Shown here piece by piece: positions 25,324 through 33,474 of a stretch of 38,204 nt of DNA (positions are counted from its first letter, which is position 1; each line of letters starts with the position of its first letter). Both the position numbers and the translations under genes were made by a program. The stretch is from JBKHBT01 sp046542255 (lineage in GTDB: Bacteria > UBP14 > UBA6098 > JBKHBT01): the NCBI GenBank assembly GCA_046542255.1, contig JBKHBT010000025.1, positions 1 to 38,204 of the forward strand, in the 5' to 3' direction. The notes beneath the pieces were generated by a model. It ran no database searches. It worked only from the letters and a program-made list of their open reading frames with translations, and was not told the origin of the DNA.

Positions 25324-27345
25324 ATGAATCGTACCAGGATTATACTTGGCAAAGAGATTCGTGAACTTCTCAGGAATAAGAGAACCTTGTTTATCGTATT
25401 CGTCCTTCCGGTCTTGCTATATCCTCTTATGATAATCGGCTTTAGTCAACTCATGATTACCCAGATGAACAAAATCGAGCAGAAGACTTTTGTGATGGCT
25501 TTAGAAGGCGATGCTCCCGGCCTCAATGATAGGTTCGAAGCCGATAGCCAGTTAGTGGTTATTCCATATCATTCGACAAGCGACTCATCTCTTATGCAAG
25601 GCGATCTCGAAGCCATAGTGAAAATACCGGATCATTTCATAACGATTCTCGATTCTACCGCAATAGCCGATATCGATATATTTTATGATGGGTCATCGGA
25701 GAAATCGCAGGCGGCACAGGACAGGATCGAAGATATCGTCTATGATTATCGAGACAGCATAGTATCATCACGCCTCGACTCTATGGAACTCGCGGAAGGA
25801 TTTATTCGTCCAGTAAATCCCAATACGGTTAATAAAGCCAGCGCTAAGAAAATGGGCGGTTTTGTTTTTGGAAGGATGCTGGCATTTATACTCGTGGCAA
25901 TGGTGATAACAGGTGCATACAATGGCGCAGTGGATATGTTCGCCGGCGAAAGAGAGCGTGGCACGATGGAGACGCTTCTGGTATCTCCGGCCGACAGGAT
26001 CGAAATCGTACTGGGGAAGTATCTCACTGTATTAATTATAACGGTACTTGTCGCAATATTGAATCTTTCGGTTATGGCATTGACTCTAAGCATGGGACTC
26101 GGCGCTATGAATATCGGCGGGCAATTCCCTATCGAATTTAGCATTAGCCTGCAGAATGTGCTGGTATTTTTCGCTACGCTTCTGCCTATGGCTGCGCTCT
26201 TTTCCGCTGTATTTCTATTGATTTCGGCATTTGCAAGAAATTACAAAGAAGCCCAGAGCTTCCTGACACCGGTTTTCCTCATAGCGTATTTCCCGGCTAT
26301 GATTACTATGCTCCCTGGATTCGAGCCATCTATCGCATCATCTTTTATACCGGTTTTGAATGTTGCTTTATTGTTTAAGAAGATGCTGGTAAGCTCGATT
26401 CCGGTTACCGAGGTTCTTATCACCATATTCTCTACAACAGCGTATGCGATTGCTGCTATATGGTTCACTACCAGGCTCCTTCTTAGAGAGGATATCCTGT
26501 TATCGGATGAAAAAATGTCATTTTTCAATTTCATCTTCTCGAAAAAAAGCAATATCAAACTTAAAAAGGATGAAATAAGTTTCGGCCACGCTCTGCTTTT
26601 ATTCTCTATTACTCTAATACTTATGTTTTTCATAGGCAGCAAAATGCAGAGCAAAGATATGCTGACTGGATTAATCTATACCGAACTTTTTCTTGTGCTT
26701 GCGCCTGTTTTGCTTTTCAAGCGGATTATGAAATTTGATTTTTCGAAGGCTTTTCGAGTTTTCACGCCTTCTTTTGCCCAGATAATTATAACAATACTTA
26801 CTGCAGTCGCTGGATTTATTTTCATACAGCAATTATCGATATATTTAGGCTATTTTATCGATGTTCCGATTGAATACGCCCGTGCTATGGAACGGCTTTT
26901 CGAAGATTTGGCTACTGTCGGCCCGGTTCTCGGGCTTCTTGTTTTGGCTTTGCTGCCGGCAGTTTGCGAAGAAATAATGTTCCGCGGATTTATATTAAGA
27001 GGGGCAACAAGGACATTTGGAATAACTGCTGGTGTCATTATCACCGGAGTACTTTTCGGGCTATTCCACCTCGACCCCTACCGACTGTTTGGAACTGTTA
27101 TGCTGGGTATCTTCATCGGAGCCATAACGATACGTGGTGGGATATTTATCGCCATGTTGGCTCATTTTGTGAATAATACTTCGGCATATCTCTGGGCCAG
27201 TAATAATCGAGTCCAACAGATTATTCCGCCCGGCCCGAATGGCGAATTCCCGCTCTGGATTTTCATTTCGGCAATAGTATTTTTCGCTGCCGGCCTTTAT
27301 GCGCTTCTGAAGCTAAAGCCCATTAAAGGCGAAATCGATTCTTAA
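25324..27345 (+). CDS. NatB-like ABC permease fused to a CPBP intramembrane protease
   Basis: This 673-residue membrane protein has two parts. Residues 1 to about 400 are an ABC-2 exporter permease: a first membrane segment (about 20-43), a large extracytoplasmic domain (about 45-180) and a membrane bundle with the GERERGTMETLLVSPADR coupling motif. Residues about 410-673 form a second membrane domain with the CPBP (CAAX protease/bacteriocin-processing) motifs EEIMFRG (Glu549, Glu550, Arg554), FGLFHLD (His582) and HFVNN (His614, Asn618). All expected catalytic positions are present, so the protease half is probably active. The gene starts one base after the ATPase stop. Such fusions occur in other bacteria; a role in exporting and processing a peptide, or in sensing envelope damage, is inference. 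Confidence 0.92.
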   Translation: MNRTRIILGKEIRELLRNKRTLFIVFVLPVLLYPLMIIGFSQLMITQMNKIEQKTFVMALEGDAPGLNDRFEADSQLVVIPYHSTSDSSLMQGDLEAIVKIPDHFITILDSTAIADIDIFYDGSSEKSQAAQDRIEDIVYDYRDSIVSSRLDSMELAEGFIRPVNPNTVNKASAKKMGGFVFGRMLAFILVAMVITGAYNGAVDMFAGERERGTMETLLVSPADRIEIVLGKYLTVLIITVLVAILNLSVMALTLSMGLGAMNIGGQFPIEFSISLQNVLVFFATLLPMAALFSAVFLLISAFARNYKEAQSFLTPVFLIAYFPAMITMLPGFEPSIASSFIPVLNVALLFKKMLVSSIPVTEVLITIFSTTAYAIAAIWFTTRLLLREDILLSDEKMSFFNFIFSKKSNIKLKKDEISFGHALLLFSITLILMFFIGSKMQSKDMLTGLIYTELFLVLAPVLLFKRIMKFDFSKAFRVFTPSFAQIIITILTAVAGFIFIQQLSIYLGYFIDVPIEYARAMERLFEDLATVGPVLGLLVLALLPAVCEEIMFRGFILRGATRTFGITAGVIITGVLFGLFHLDPYRLFGTVMLGIFIGAITIRGGIFIAMLAHFVNNTSAYLWASNNRVQQIIPPGPNGEFPLWIFISAIVFFAAGLYALLKLKPIKGEIDS

Positions 27346-27405
27346 ATTTGATCTATTCCTTAAATTGATAAAATTCTCCAATAAATCTCTAAAAACAAAT
27401 AATTA

Positions 27406-27434
27406 TTGATTTTATTTGGCTAAATCGATAGATT
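27406..27434 (+). promoter_or_regulatory. Promoter of the transglutaminase-fold/TPR/GIN genes
   Basis: TTGATT (27406-27411) and TAGATT (27429-27434) are separated by 17 bases. The start would lie about 40 bases before the ATG at 27480. The same TTGATT -35 box is used by both fibre genes. Confidence 0.5.
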
Positions 27435-27479
27435 ATTGAAATGAAAAATAGATGTTAGAATTCTGGAAAGCAGGTTTCT

Positions 27480-29048
27480 ATGAAGAATTTATACATATTT
27501 TTGATAATGATTTCAATACTGGGTCCAGCATTATTTGCCCAAAGCGAAAGCGATTTCGATTCGACAGAAGTAGTCGAATTTACCAGGCATTTTCCAGACA
27601 GCCTTCAGCAACCGCTTTATGAATCATTGGCGGATGCGGTAGGAAATTGGCAAAGCCTCGCGGCTCCACTTAGCAGCCTTCCCGATTCGATGAAGATGGA
27701 TGCTATCTGGCTAATTAATACTATGGATCATCTCGACCATCTTCTGATGGATTCTCTCACATTCAAAGAACATGTCCTGATGAGCTATGAGATCCGTGAT
27801 ATCGCCAAATATCCAATACCTGATTCACTATTTAGGCCATATATTTTAGCATATAGAATAGATGCGGAACCGATTACGCCCTGGCGAGGCAAGCTTTTCG
27901 ATTATTTCTGGCCACTTGTCGAAGAAGCCCAAAGCCCGCGGGAAATTGCGAAGATAATCAACCTATGGGTAGCAGATAGCATATCCAAAGGCGAACATAA
28001 TATATTTGGCGGTATTCAGGCACCGGATATGACATTGTCTCGGCGTAAAGGCACAAATCGCGAGATTGCTCTTTTCACTACTGCGGCTCTTAAGGCTCTT
28101 GGAATACCTTCGCGCTCGGTTATTATGAGAGCACAAGGGCAAAGGCCCGGAGGAAAAAGATGGGTCGAATTCCTCGACTCGGGAGAATGGATTCCGCTCT
28201 ACTACAATAACCCAGAAAAACTTGCGGATAAAGCATTTATCGAGGAAGATTTTCCCCAAAATGCCACCAATATTGTGGCAAGAAGTGCATTCCAATACAA
28301 TAATATTACAGAAGACTACACAGATATCGGATATATTAGAGCAGAATTTTTTATCGATGATATCCCTGCGCCGGAATTTAGCGATTTTTCTTTGCAGGTC
28401 GTAAATTTCGGAGCACTGACTCCACTCGATTTTTTAGATACTAAATCAGATTCGAATGGGATATGCATGATATCTGTCGGTGATGGCCAATATTATATCA
28501 CAGCAGGAACTCGTGATACAAAGGGAAATCCCAGCATACAATTATTACCTGTCGAGGTAATGGCTGATGAAACTACTTTTGTCAAAATAGATGTAACTCC
28601 ACCAGTCATTACAGATATGGCCGAATTCGAAGATGGCAAATGGGGCGATGTCCAGCTACCGAGAAAAAATGGCAAGCTTCGAACCGTACCATTCAAAGAT
28701 GATAAGCCTACTATTTTATACATATATAACCACAATGGGGAGCCATCGATCAGGATGCTTGAAATACTCGAAGACAATAAAGAAAGGCTGAAAGAGGATG
28801 CCGTTTTGTTTGCAATCTCTGTCGATGATATTCCCAATTCTGGAAATCTAAAGGCATCTTTTGCCATGATGTACGATATTAAATGCAGCCTCTACGATGC
28901 TCTAGGATATGACTCTTGCCAGAATCTCAAAGACGAGCTTCCGATGGTACTATTCTTCCCCGAAAATTCAGAATCTCGATTCGAAATACTCAGCAAAGGC
29001 TATGACCTGAATTTTATGACAAAAATCGATGCAAGACTCAAGAAATAA
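27480..29048 (+). CDS. Secreted transglutaminase-fold pseudoenzyme with thioredoxin-like C-terminus
   Basis: This exported 522-residue protein has a signal peptide (MKNLYIFLIMISILGPALFAQ). Residues about 150-245 align by eye with the transglutaminase-like (papain-like) core, GxCxxxA...LGIPSR...WVE...WIPL. All three catalytic positions are replaced: Asn193 for Cys (KGTNREIALF), Lys226 for His (GKRWVEF) and Tyr241 for Asp (WIPLYY). Residues about 315-385 look like a beta-sandwich of the carboxypeptidase-regulatory type. Residues about 405-522 resemble a thioredoxin fold (KPTILYIYNHNG...AVLFAISVDD...LPMVLFFPEN) without the CxxC. It is therefore probably a binding or scaffold protein rather than an enzyme. 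It heads a run of three co-oriented envelope genes (60 bases to the TPR lipoprotein). The domain calls are moderately sure; the partner is unknown. Confidence 0.78.
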   Translation: MKNLYIFLIMISILGPALFAQSESDFDSTEVVEFTRHFPDSLQQPLYESLADAVGNWQSLAAPLSSLPDSMKMDAIWLINTMDHLDHLLMDSLTFKEHVLMSYEIRDIAKYPIPDSLFRPYILAYRIDAEPITPWRGKLFDYFWPLVEEAQSPREIAKIINLWVADSISKGEHNIFGGIQAPDMTLSRRKGTNREIALFTTAALKALGIPSRSVIMRAQGQRPGGKRWVEFLDSGEWIPLYYNNPEKLADKAFIEEDFPQNATNIVARSAFQYNNITEDYTDIGYIRAEFFIDDIPAPEFSDFSLQVVNFGALTPLDFLDTKSDSNGICMISVGDGQYYITAGTRDTKGNPSIQLLPVEVMADETTFVKIDVTPPVITDMAEFEDGKWGDVQLPRKNGKLRTVPFKDDKPTILYIYNHNGEPSIRMLEILEDNKERLKEDAVLFAISVDDIPNSGNLKASFAMMYDIKCSLYDALGYDSCQNLKDELPMVLFFPENSESRFEILSKGYDLNFMTKIDARLKK

Positions 29049-29108
29049 ATACAATATGAAGGATGATTTAGGATGTATAATTTCATCAATAATAAATTGG
29101 AAGGTATT

Positions 29109-30311
29109 ATGAGACATTTTACACTTATTCTGATTTCCCTACTATTTGTGCTTTCAAGCTGTGCTTCACCGGCAAGGAAAATGGAAAAGGCACGTGAACT
29201 TATGAATGAAAAGCAATTTAACAAAGCTCTCGAAAAAATAGATTCTTATTTAGAAGATAACCAAAAAGACCCGGAAGCCCATGTTCTTCGCGCCAAGATC
29301 AATATTGCATTGCAGGACTATGAAAATGCCAGAATCGACTGCGAAAGAGCTTTGACAATCGATGAAAATCATGCCGATGCTTTGGCGTGGTTTGGGCTTG
29401 CAATGTGGAAATTAGGCGATCCAACAACCGGATTTTTGACATTACAAAAATCACTTCAGTTAAAACCAGATAATCATGAAGCGCTCGTCTTAAGAGGAAT
29501 GATGAATCTTCAGATGAATAGCCTGAAAAAGGCTGCAGACGACTTTAATAGGGCAATCGAAGTTAATCCGAATTATATGGATGCATATCTTTCGAGGGCA
29601 AGCCTTCATAATATGGCCGGAGATTATCAAAAAGCTTTAGCAGATATCGATGTTGTTTTGAAAAATCAGCCGGAAAATATCGAAGCGCTCGAGATGAGAC
29701 ATGCACTTTATGCACTAAATGGAGAATTCCCAAAAGCGATAGAGGATATTGATAAATTAATCAATTTGCAGGGCGAAAAGCCGAAATATCTGATAAACCG
29801 AGGGCGATATGAATATCATAGAGGCAATTTCGAGAAGGCTCTCGAGCAACATAATGAGGCGATTTCGATGGATAATGATAATGCATCTGCATATCTAAGC
29901 CGCGGTTCCATATACCGAGAAAGCGGCAAACTCGATAAGGCAATACAAGATTACAATGTCGTTATCGATAAAGACAAGGCGAATGCCGATGCCTATTTCT
30001 ATCGCGCTATGGCACATTTCCAAAAAGGCGATATCGAAAAAGCGACTGAAAGCGCCAGAAAGGCTGTCAATCTTCGTAATGACGATCCTGTTTTTTGGGG
30101 ATTTGCTGCCGTTGTCAATCTTTATCGTGGAAGAGTCGATGATGCTTTATTGATGTTCAAAAATGCAGTTACTTTCGATCCAAATGAAAAAAAGCGAATC
30201 ACAGAAGGAAAACATATCAAAAACTGGATAAAAGAAAACCCAGATAAGGCGGTCGAATTTGTCGAAGAAATAAATGAGATAATAAAGCCATATGAAATGG
30301 ATATCCAGTAA
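29109..30311 (+). CDS. TPR-repeat lipoprotein
   Basis: This 400-residue lipoprotein consists almost entirely of tetratricopeptide repeats. The ATG at 29109 is chosen because GGAAGG precedes it and the lipoprotein signal (MRHFTLILISLLFVLSSC, lipidated Cys18) then starts directly; an in-frame ATG 12 codons upstream would give an unusual N-terminus. About ten or eleven 34-residue TPR units follow, with clear A-LxxxPDNxEAYxxRGxxYxxxGxxxKAxxDFxxAI patterns, forming an alpha-solenoid for protein binding. It ends with a charged helical region (KNWIKENPDKAVEFVEEINEI). It lies between the transglutaminase-fold gene and the GIN gene (13 bases to the next start) and is likely co-transcribed with both. 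It may act as a membrane-attached assembly platform. Confidence 0.92.
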   Translation: MRHFTLILISLLFVLSSCASPARKMEKARELMNEKQFNKALEKIDSYLEDNQKDPEAHVLRAKINIALQDYENARIDCERALTIDENHADALAWFGLAMWKLGDPTTGFLTLQKSLQLKPDNHEALVLRGMMNLQMNSLKKAADDFNRAIEVNPNYMDAYLSRASLHNMAGDYQKALADIDVVLKNQPENIEALEMRHALYALNGEFPKAIEDIDKLINLQGEKPKYLINRGRYEYHRGNFEKALEQHNEAISMDNDNASAYLSRGSIYRESGKLDKAIQDYNVVIDKDKANADAYFYRAMAHFQKGDIEKATESARKAVNLRNDDPVFWGFAAVVNLYRGRVDDALLMFKNAVTFDPNEKKRITEGKHIKNWIKENPDKAVEFVEEINEIIKPYEMDIQ

Positions 30312-30324
30312 AAAAGGAGCTATA

Positions 30325-30993
30325 ATGAAAAAAATCCTAATACTCGCGCTTTTTAGTTGTATTATTCTGGCACAACCCGCCGAAGAAAAACCTGTGCCGA
30401 TGCCACAGGATATAATGTTAGAAGAGGAAATACCATTAGAATTTACCAGGACAGATTGCTTCGAGGAAATCAAGATCAATGGTAGCTGTATAATCACCCT
30501 TGTGCAGGGGGAAAAATGCGGATTTCAAACCGAAGAAGAAGCTCTGACAATCGAAGTAAATAGGAATATAGTATCTATTGAGACCGCTCCAGAGTATCAT
30601 GGTAGAAGAGCTCTGAAGGCATTTTTGTTTCTTACTAATCTAAAGGAAATAAGAATCGATGGCTCGGCTCATCTTCATAATACTAAAAAGCTCGAACTTG
30701 CCGATCTCGGCCTGGAAGTCAATGGCTCCGGCGAAATCAGGTTAGTAGGAATTGCAGAAAATGTAAATATCGAAGTAAATGGCTCTGGTGATGTTTTCCT
30801 GGAAGACCTTCCAGCTCGAACATATGACATAGAACTAAATGGTTCTGGCAATTGTTCCGTGAATGTAACCAAAACTTTAGAAGCCGAACTAAATGGTTCT
30901 GGTAATATATATTATAAAGGAAATCCCGAAAATATCGACCAGCAAATTAATGGCTCTGGCAATATCGGAAAAATAGAGCCGATACCCAAATAA
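30325..30993 (+). CDS. Head-GIN domain (DUF2807) beta-solenoid protein
   Basis: This is a secreted 222-residue protein. The ATG at 30325 is preceded by AAGGAG and opens a signal peptide (MKKILILALFSCIILAQ). From about residue 50 it is built of rungs 18-20 residues long, each carrying NGSG or a variant (KINGSC, RIDGSA, EVNGSG, EVNGSG, ELNGSG, ELNGSG, QINGSG), which is the hallmark of the DUF2807 head-GIN fold, a right-handed beta solenoid. The family is common in Bacteroidetes and relatives and is annotated as adhesin-like, but the function is not established. Its start lies 13 bases after the TPR stop, so the genes are probably one operon. The repeated AATGG(C/T)TCTGG DNA could allow rung number to change. 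Confidence 0.88.
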   Translation: MKKILILALFSCIILAQPAEEKPVPMPQDIMLEEEIPLEFTRTDCFEEIKINGSCIITLVQGEKCGFQTEEEALTIEVNRNIVSIETAPEYHGRRALKAFLFLTNLKEIRIDGSAHLHNTKKLELADLGLEVNGSGEIRLVGIAENVNIEVNGSGDVFLEDLPARTYDIELNGSGNCSVNVTKTLEAELNGSGNIYYKGNPENIDQQINGSGNIGKIEPIPK

Positions 30994-31000
30994 TATTAAC

Positions 31001-31045
31001 TTACTTTGTTAATGCAGATGCAGTGTTATAATTTACGCAAAGTAA
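31001..31045. repeat. Inverted repeat between convergent genes
   Basis: TTACTTTG (31001-31008) and CAAAGTAA (31038-31045) form a perfect 8-base inverted repeat with a 29-base AT-rich spacer, between the convergent GIN and DUF202 genes. It may act as a weak shared termination structure. No T run of note follows, so the call is tentative. Confidence 0.3.
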
Positions 31046-31057
31046 ACAATCTTGTAC

Positions 31058-31372
31058 TTAGTTCTCTTCATCATCTTCATGAATCATATAACGCTGAGTT
31101 TCGCCTAAGTTAATTCTGGCCCTGAATCTAAAATATTGTGCGGCTCCACAAGCAAATATAAAGATGGATATTGGAATAAGAGCATAGCCAACATACTGCA
31201 ATGTCTCCCATTCGTGCAGGATCCCGATAAGCGTAATCGCTGATACTGCAACCACAATGGCGGTTCTGAGATATGCTAGAAAAGTTCGTGAATTGGCTAA
31301 TTTGGTTCTATCCAATGCTAATAAATCGCGAAGTGTCAGTTCTTCAAATTTTGTTTTATCATAACGATTCAA
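31058..31372 (-). CDS. DUF202 family membrane protein
   Basis: This small membrane protein has 104 residues and the DUF202 signature LALDRTKLANSRTFLAYLRTAIVV, followed by a loop and further hydrophobic segments (about 35-52 and 62-82). The start codon is TTG at 31372; TAGGAG lies about six bases upstream and no in-frame ATG precedes the signature. It ends with an acidic tail (HEDDEEN). It begins 16 bases after the SLC13-type transporter gene, which makes co-transcription likely. The function of DUF202 proteins is unknown; the context hints at a partner of the transporter, but this is a guess. Confidence 0.9.
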   Translation of the reverse strand: MNRYDKTKFEELTLRDLLALDRTKLANSRTFLAYLRTAIVVAVSAITLIGILHEWETLQYVGYALIPISIFIFACGAAQYFRFRARINLGETQRYMIHEDDEEN

Positions 31373-31388
31373 CTTTTTCTCCTATCTT

Positions 31389-33167
31389 TTATAATGGCCA
31401 GAAAATGGGTATCATAAGGCTTGCGATTATCCACAAAATGATATTCAGTGGCAAGCCGACTTTGAGAAAATCAGTAAATCGATAATTTCCCGGGCCATAT
31501 ATTAAAGTATTTGTTTGATAACCTACTGGTGTCATAAAGCTAAGTGATGCTGCAAATGTAATCGCCAGGAGAAATGCCCTGGGATTAACATTCGTATTAT
31601 TGGCTGTACTTATTGCTATCGGAGCCAGGATCGTCGCTGTGGCTTGATTGGAAATGATATTTGTCAGAACCATGGACAGAAGAAAAATTCCAGCTAAGAT
31701 AGCATGTGGGCCTAAGTTCTCTAAATTTGATACCATTAAATCAGAGATAAGATTAGCGGCTCCTGTCTTTTCCATAGCAATGCCCAGAGGGATAACGCCA
31801 GCTAGCAAGAATATCACCTTCCAGTTGATAGAACTTAGAGCGTCATCGCTATTTAGGCAACCTGTAAGAACAAGCAATATGCCTCCTGATATAGCAGCCA
31901 CAACAATAGGCAAAATTCCGAAAGCTACACTAAGCACTATGGCAGCTAATATCCCAAGTGCAAGTGGTAGCTTTTTCTTTCGATATTTTTTCAATCCGAT
32001 TTCAGAAACCATAACAAGGGAATTATCACTCTTGAGATTTTCTATTCTATTCGAATTGATATACAACAATAAAGAATCTCCACCACGAAGGCTAATTTCA
32101 TTTAGATTTTCCTGTTTTAGTTCGCCTCGGCTTCGTAGTGCAAGCACAATTGCCCCATATTTCTCCATAAAATCGACATCTTCAATCGTCCTGGATTCGA
32201 TTGGCGAGTCTGGAGCTATCACAATCTCGACGACTGAAAAATCGCCTTCTTCAAGTTCGATTTCATTTATCTTGCGGCCAGGCCTTATCTTTAGTCCCTC
32301 TCTCAGAATGAGTTTGCCAATATCTTTTGCACCTCCACGAATTCGTAAAATATCGCCTTCATGAATATGCCAATCCTTTTTGTTTACGCTCTTTTCCTCC
32401 TGTTCTGGAAATACATCGAGTATATCTAGGTCGAGATTTCCTATCAGGCAAGTTTCATCGAGTGGCTCGCCGATGCCTTCGAAATCTTCCTCGATCTCGA
32501 GTTCTGTAATATATTCGTGCATCGAGAAATCTTCGGTAAGGCCCTCGCCTTTTCGTCTATTGGGCACAAGCTTCAGTCCTACCGTGAAAAGATAAATAAA
32601 ACCGACTGCCAATAGAATAATTCCAAGTGGAGCAAATTCGAACATGCTGAAACCTGCGAGGCCATTGCTTTTGGCAATCGAGCTGACAAGCACATTTGTC
32701 GATGTGCCTATCAATGTACAAACACCCCCGAACATAGAAGCAAATGATAAGGGTATAAGCAGCTTGGAGGGACTGGTATCTAAATCCTTTGAGACTCCTA
32801 TGATAACCGGTATAAATATAGCAACAGCAGCAGTATTATTGATAAAAGCAGATATCACGGCGACAATTAGCATTATGGCAAATATTCCAAATGCCTTCTT
32901 TGCTTTGCCGAATGCTGAGAAAAATCTCGATATATAGTCAAGGCCGCCAGTTCGCCTTATCCCCTGGCTTATCACAAACATCGAAGCAATAGTAATAGTT
33001 GCGCTATTGCCAAAACCGGATAAACCCTCACGCGGTGATAGAATTCCAGAAATCATCAGAATTGACATTATTACAAGTGCCGCAAGTCCAAATGAAATCC
33101 TTCGCCATGCAAAAAGAAAAGGCGCAATTATTAGGAGCAAGAAAACAATTATAAGATCAAAGTCCAT
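31389..33167 (-). CDS. SLC13/DASS-type transporter with paired TrkA-C domains
   Basis: This is a sodium-coupled anion symporter of the DASS family, 592 residues. Two membrane halves (about 1-205 and 400-592) carry the internal-repeat substrate-binding motifs: INNTAAVAIFIPV and GTSTNVLVSSI in the first half, and TNIISNQATATILAPIA in the second. A cytoplasmic insert of about 190 residues contains two TrkA-C/RCK_C-like domains, as in the bacterial group annotated as sulfate, citrate or di-/tricarboxylate transporters. The substrate cannot be decided by eye. The ATG at 33167 has only a weak upstream site (TAGG). It is followed 16 bases later by the DUF202 gene. Confidence 0.92.
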   Translation of the reverse strand: MDFDLIIVFLLLIIAPFLFAWRRISFGLAALVIMSILMISGILSPREGLSGFGNSATITIASMFVISQGIRRTGGLDYISRFFSAFGKAKKAFGIFAIMLIVAVISAFINNTAAVAIFIPVIIGVSKDLDTSPSKLLIPLSFASMFGGVCTLIGTSTNVLVSSIAKSNGLAGFSMFEFAPLGIILLAVGFIYLFTVGLKLVPNRRKGEGLTEDFSMHEYITELEIEEDFEGIGEPLDETCLIGNLDLDILDVFPEQEEKSVNKKDWHIHEGDILRIRGGAKDIGKLILREGLKIRPGRKINEIELEEGDFSVVEIVIAPDSPIESRTIEDVDFMEKYGAIVLALRSRGELKQENLNEISLRGGDSLLLYINSNRIENLKSDNSLVMVSEIGLKKYRKKKLPLALGILAAIVLSVAFGILPIVVAAISGGILLVLTGCLNSDDALSSINWKVIFLLAGVIPLGIAMEKTGAANLISDLMVSNLENLGPHAILAGIFLLSMVLTNIISNQATATILAPIAISTANNTNVNPRAFLLAITFAASLSFMTPVGYQTNTLIYGPGNYRFTDFLKVGLPLNIILWIIASLMIPIFWPL

Positions 33168-33474
33168 AGTGGCCTAGTTTTTCTTTGCAACTTGATATTA
33201 TGCATTACTTTACCTAAATATAATATAACTTGCTAACATAACAGTTACTTATGAAAAAGAATATAAGATTTATTCATGAATAAATCAATAGCTTTTTCAC
33301 TGCACAAAAAACCGGAGGACTATCTAAGAAAACCGCAATAAATTTAGCAAATAATACCCCAAAGCCTTCATAAGGCCTAAAAAAGTAGAAATCCAAATTA
33401 ATGCTTTGCTTTGCGAATGTCTTCTTTTATATTAAAAACGCATTTGAGAAATATTTCACACCTATGGAGGAATA
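33168..33474. other. Divergent promoter region, SLC13 gene and pta
   Basis: These 307 bases hold no gene. A plus-strand promoter for pta is at 33406-33433, and a small GCCTT/AAGGC hairpin lies near 33364-33376. AT-rich TATAAT-like sequences near 33220-33230 may contain the minus-strand promoter of the transporter, but no -35 box could be assigned with confidence. Confidence 0.5.
33406..33433 (+). promoter_or_regulatory. Probable promoter of pta
   Basis: TTGCTT (33406-33411) and TATATT (33428-33433) are 16 bases apart. The leader of about 35 bases contains a strong GGAGG before the ATG at 33475. Confidence 0.45.

Noticed and set aside
31648..32364. Long open frame antisense to the SLC13 transporter gene
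   Set aside because: Serine- and isoleucine-rich shadow translation of a well-supported transporter gene; no start signal or recognisable domain.
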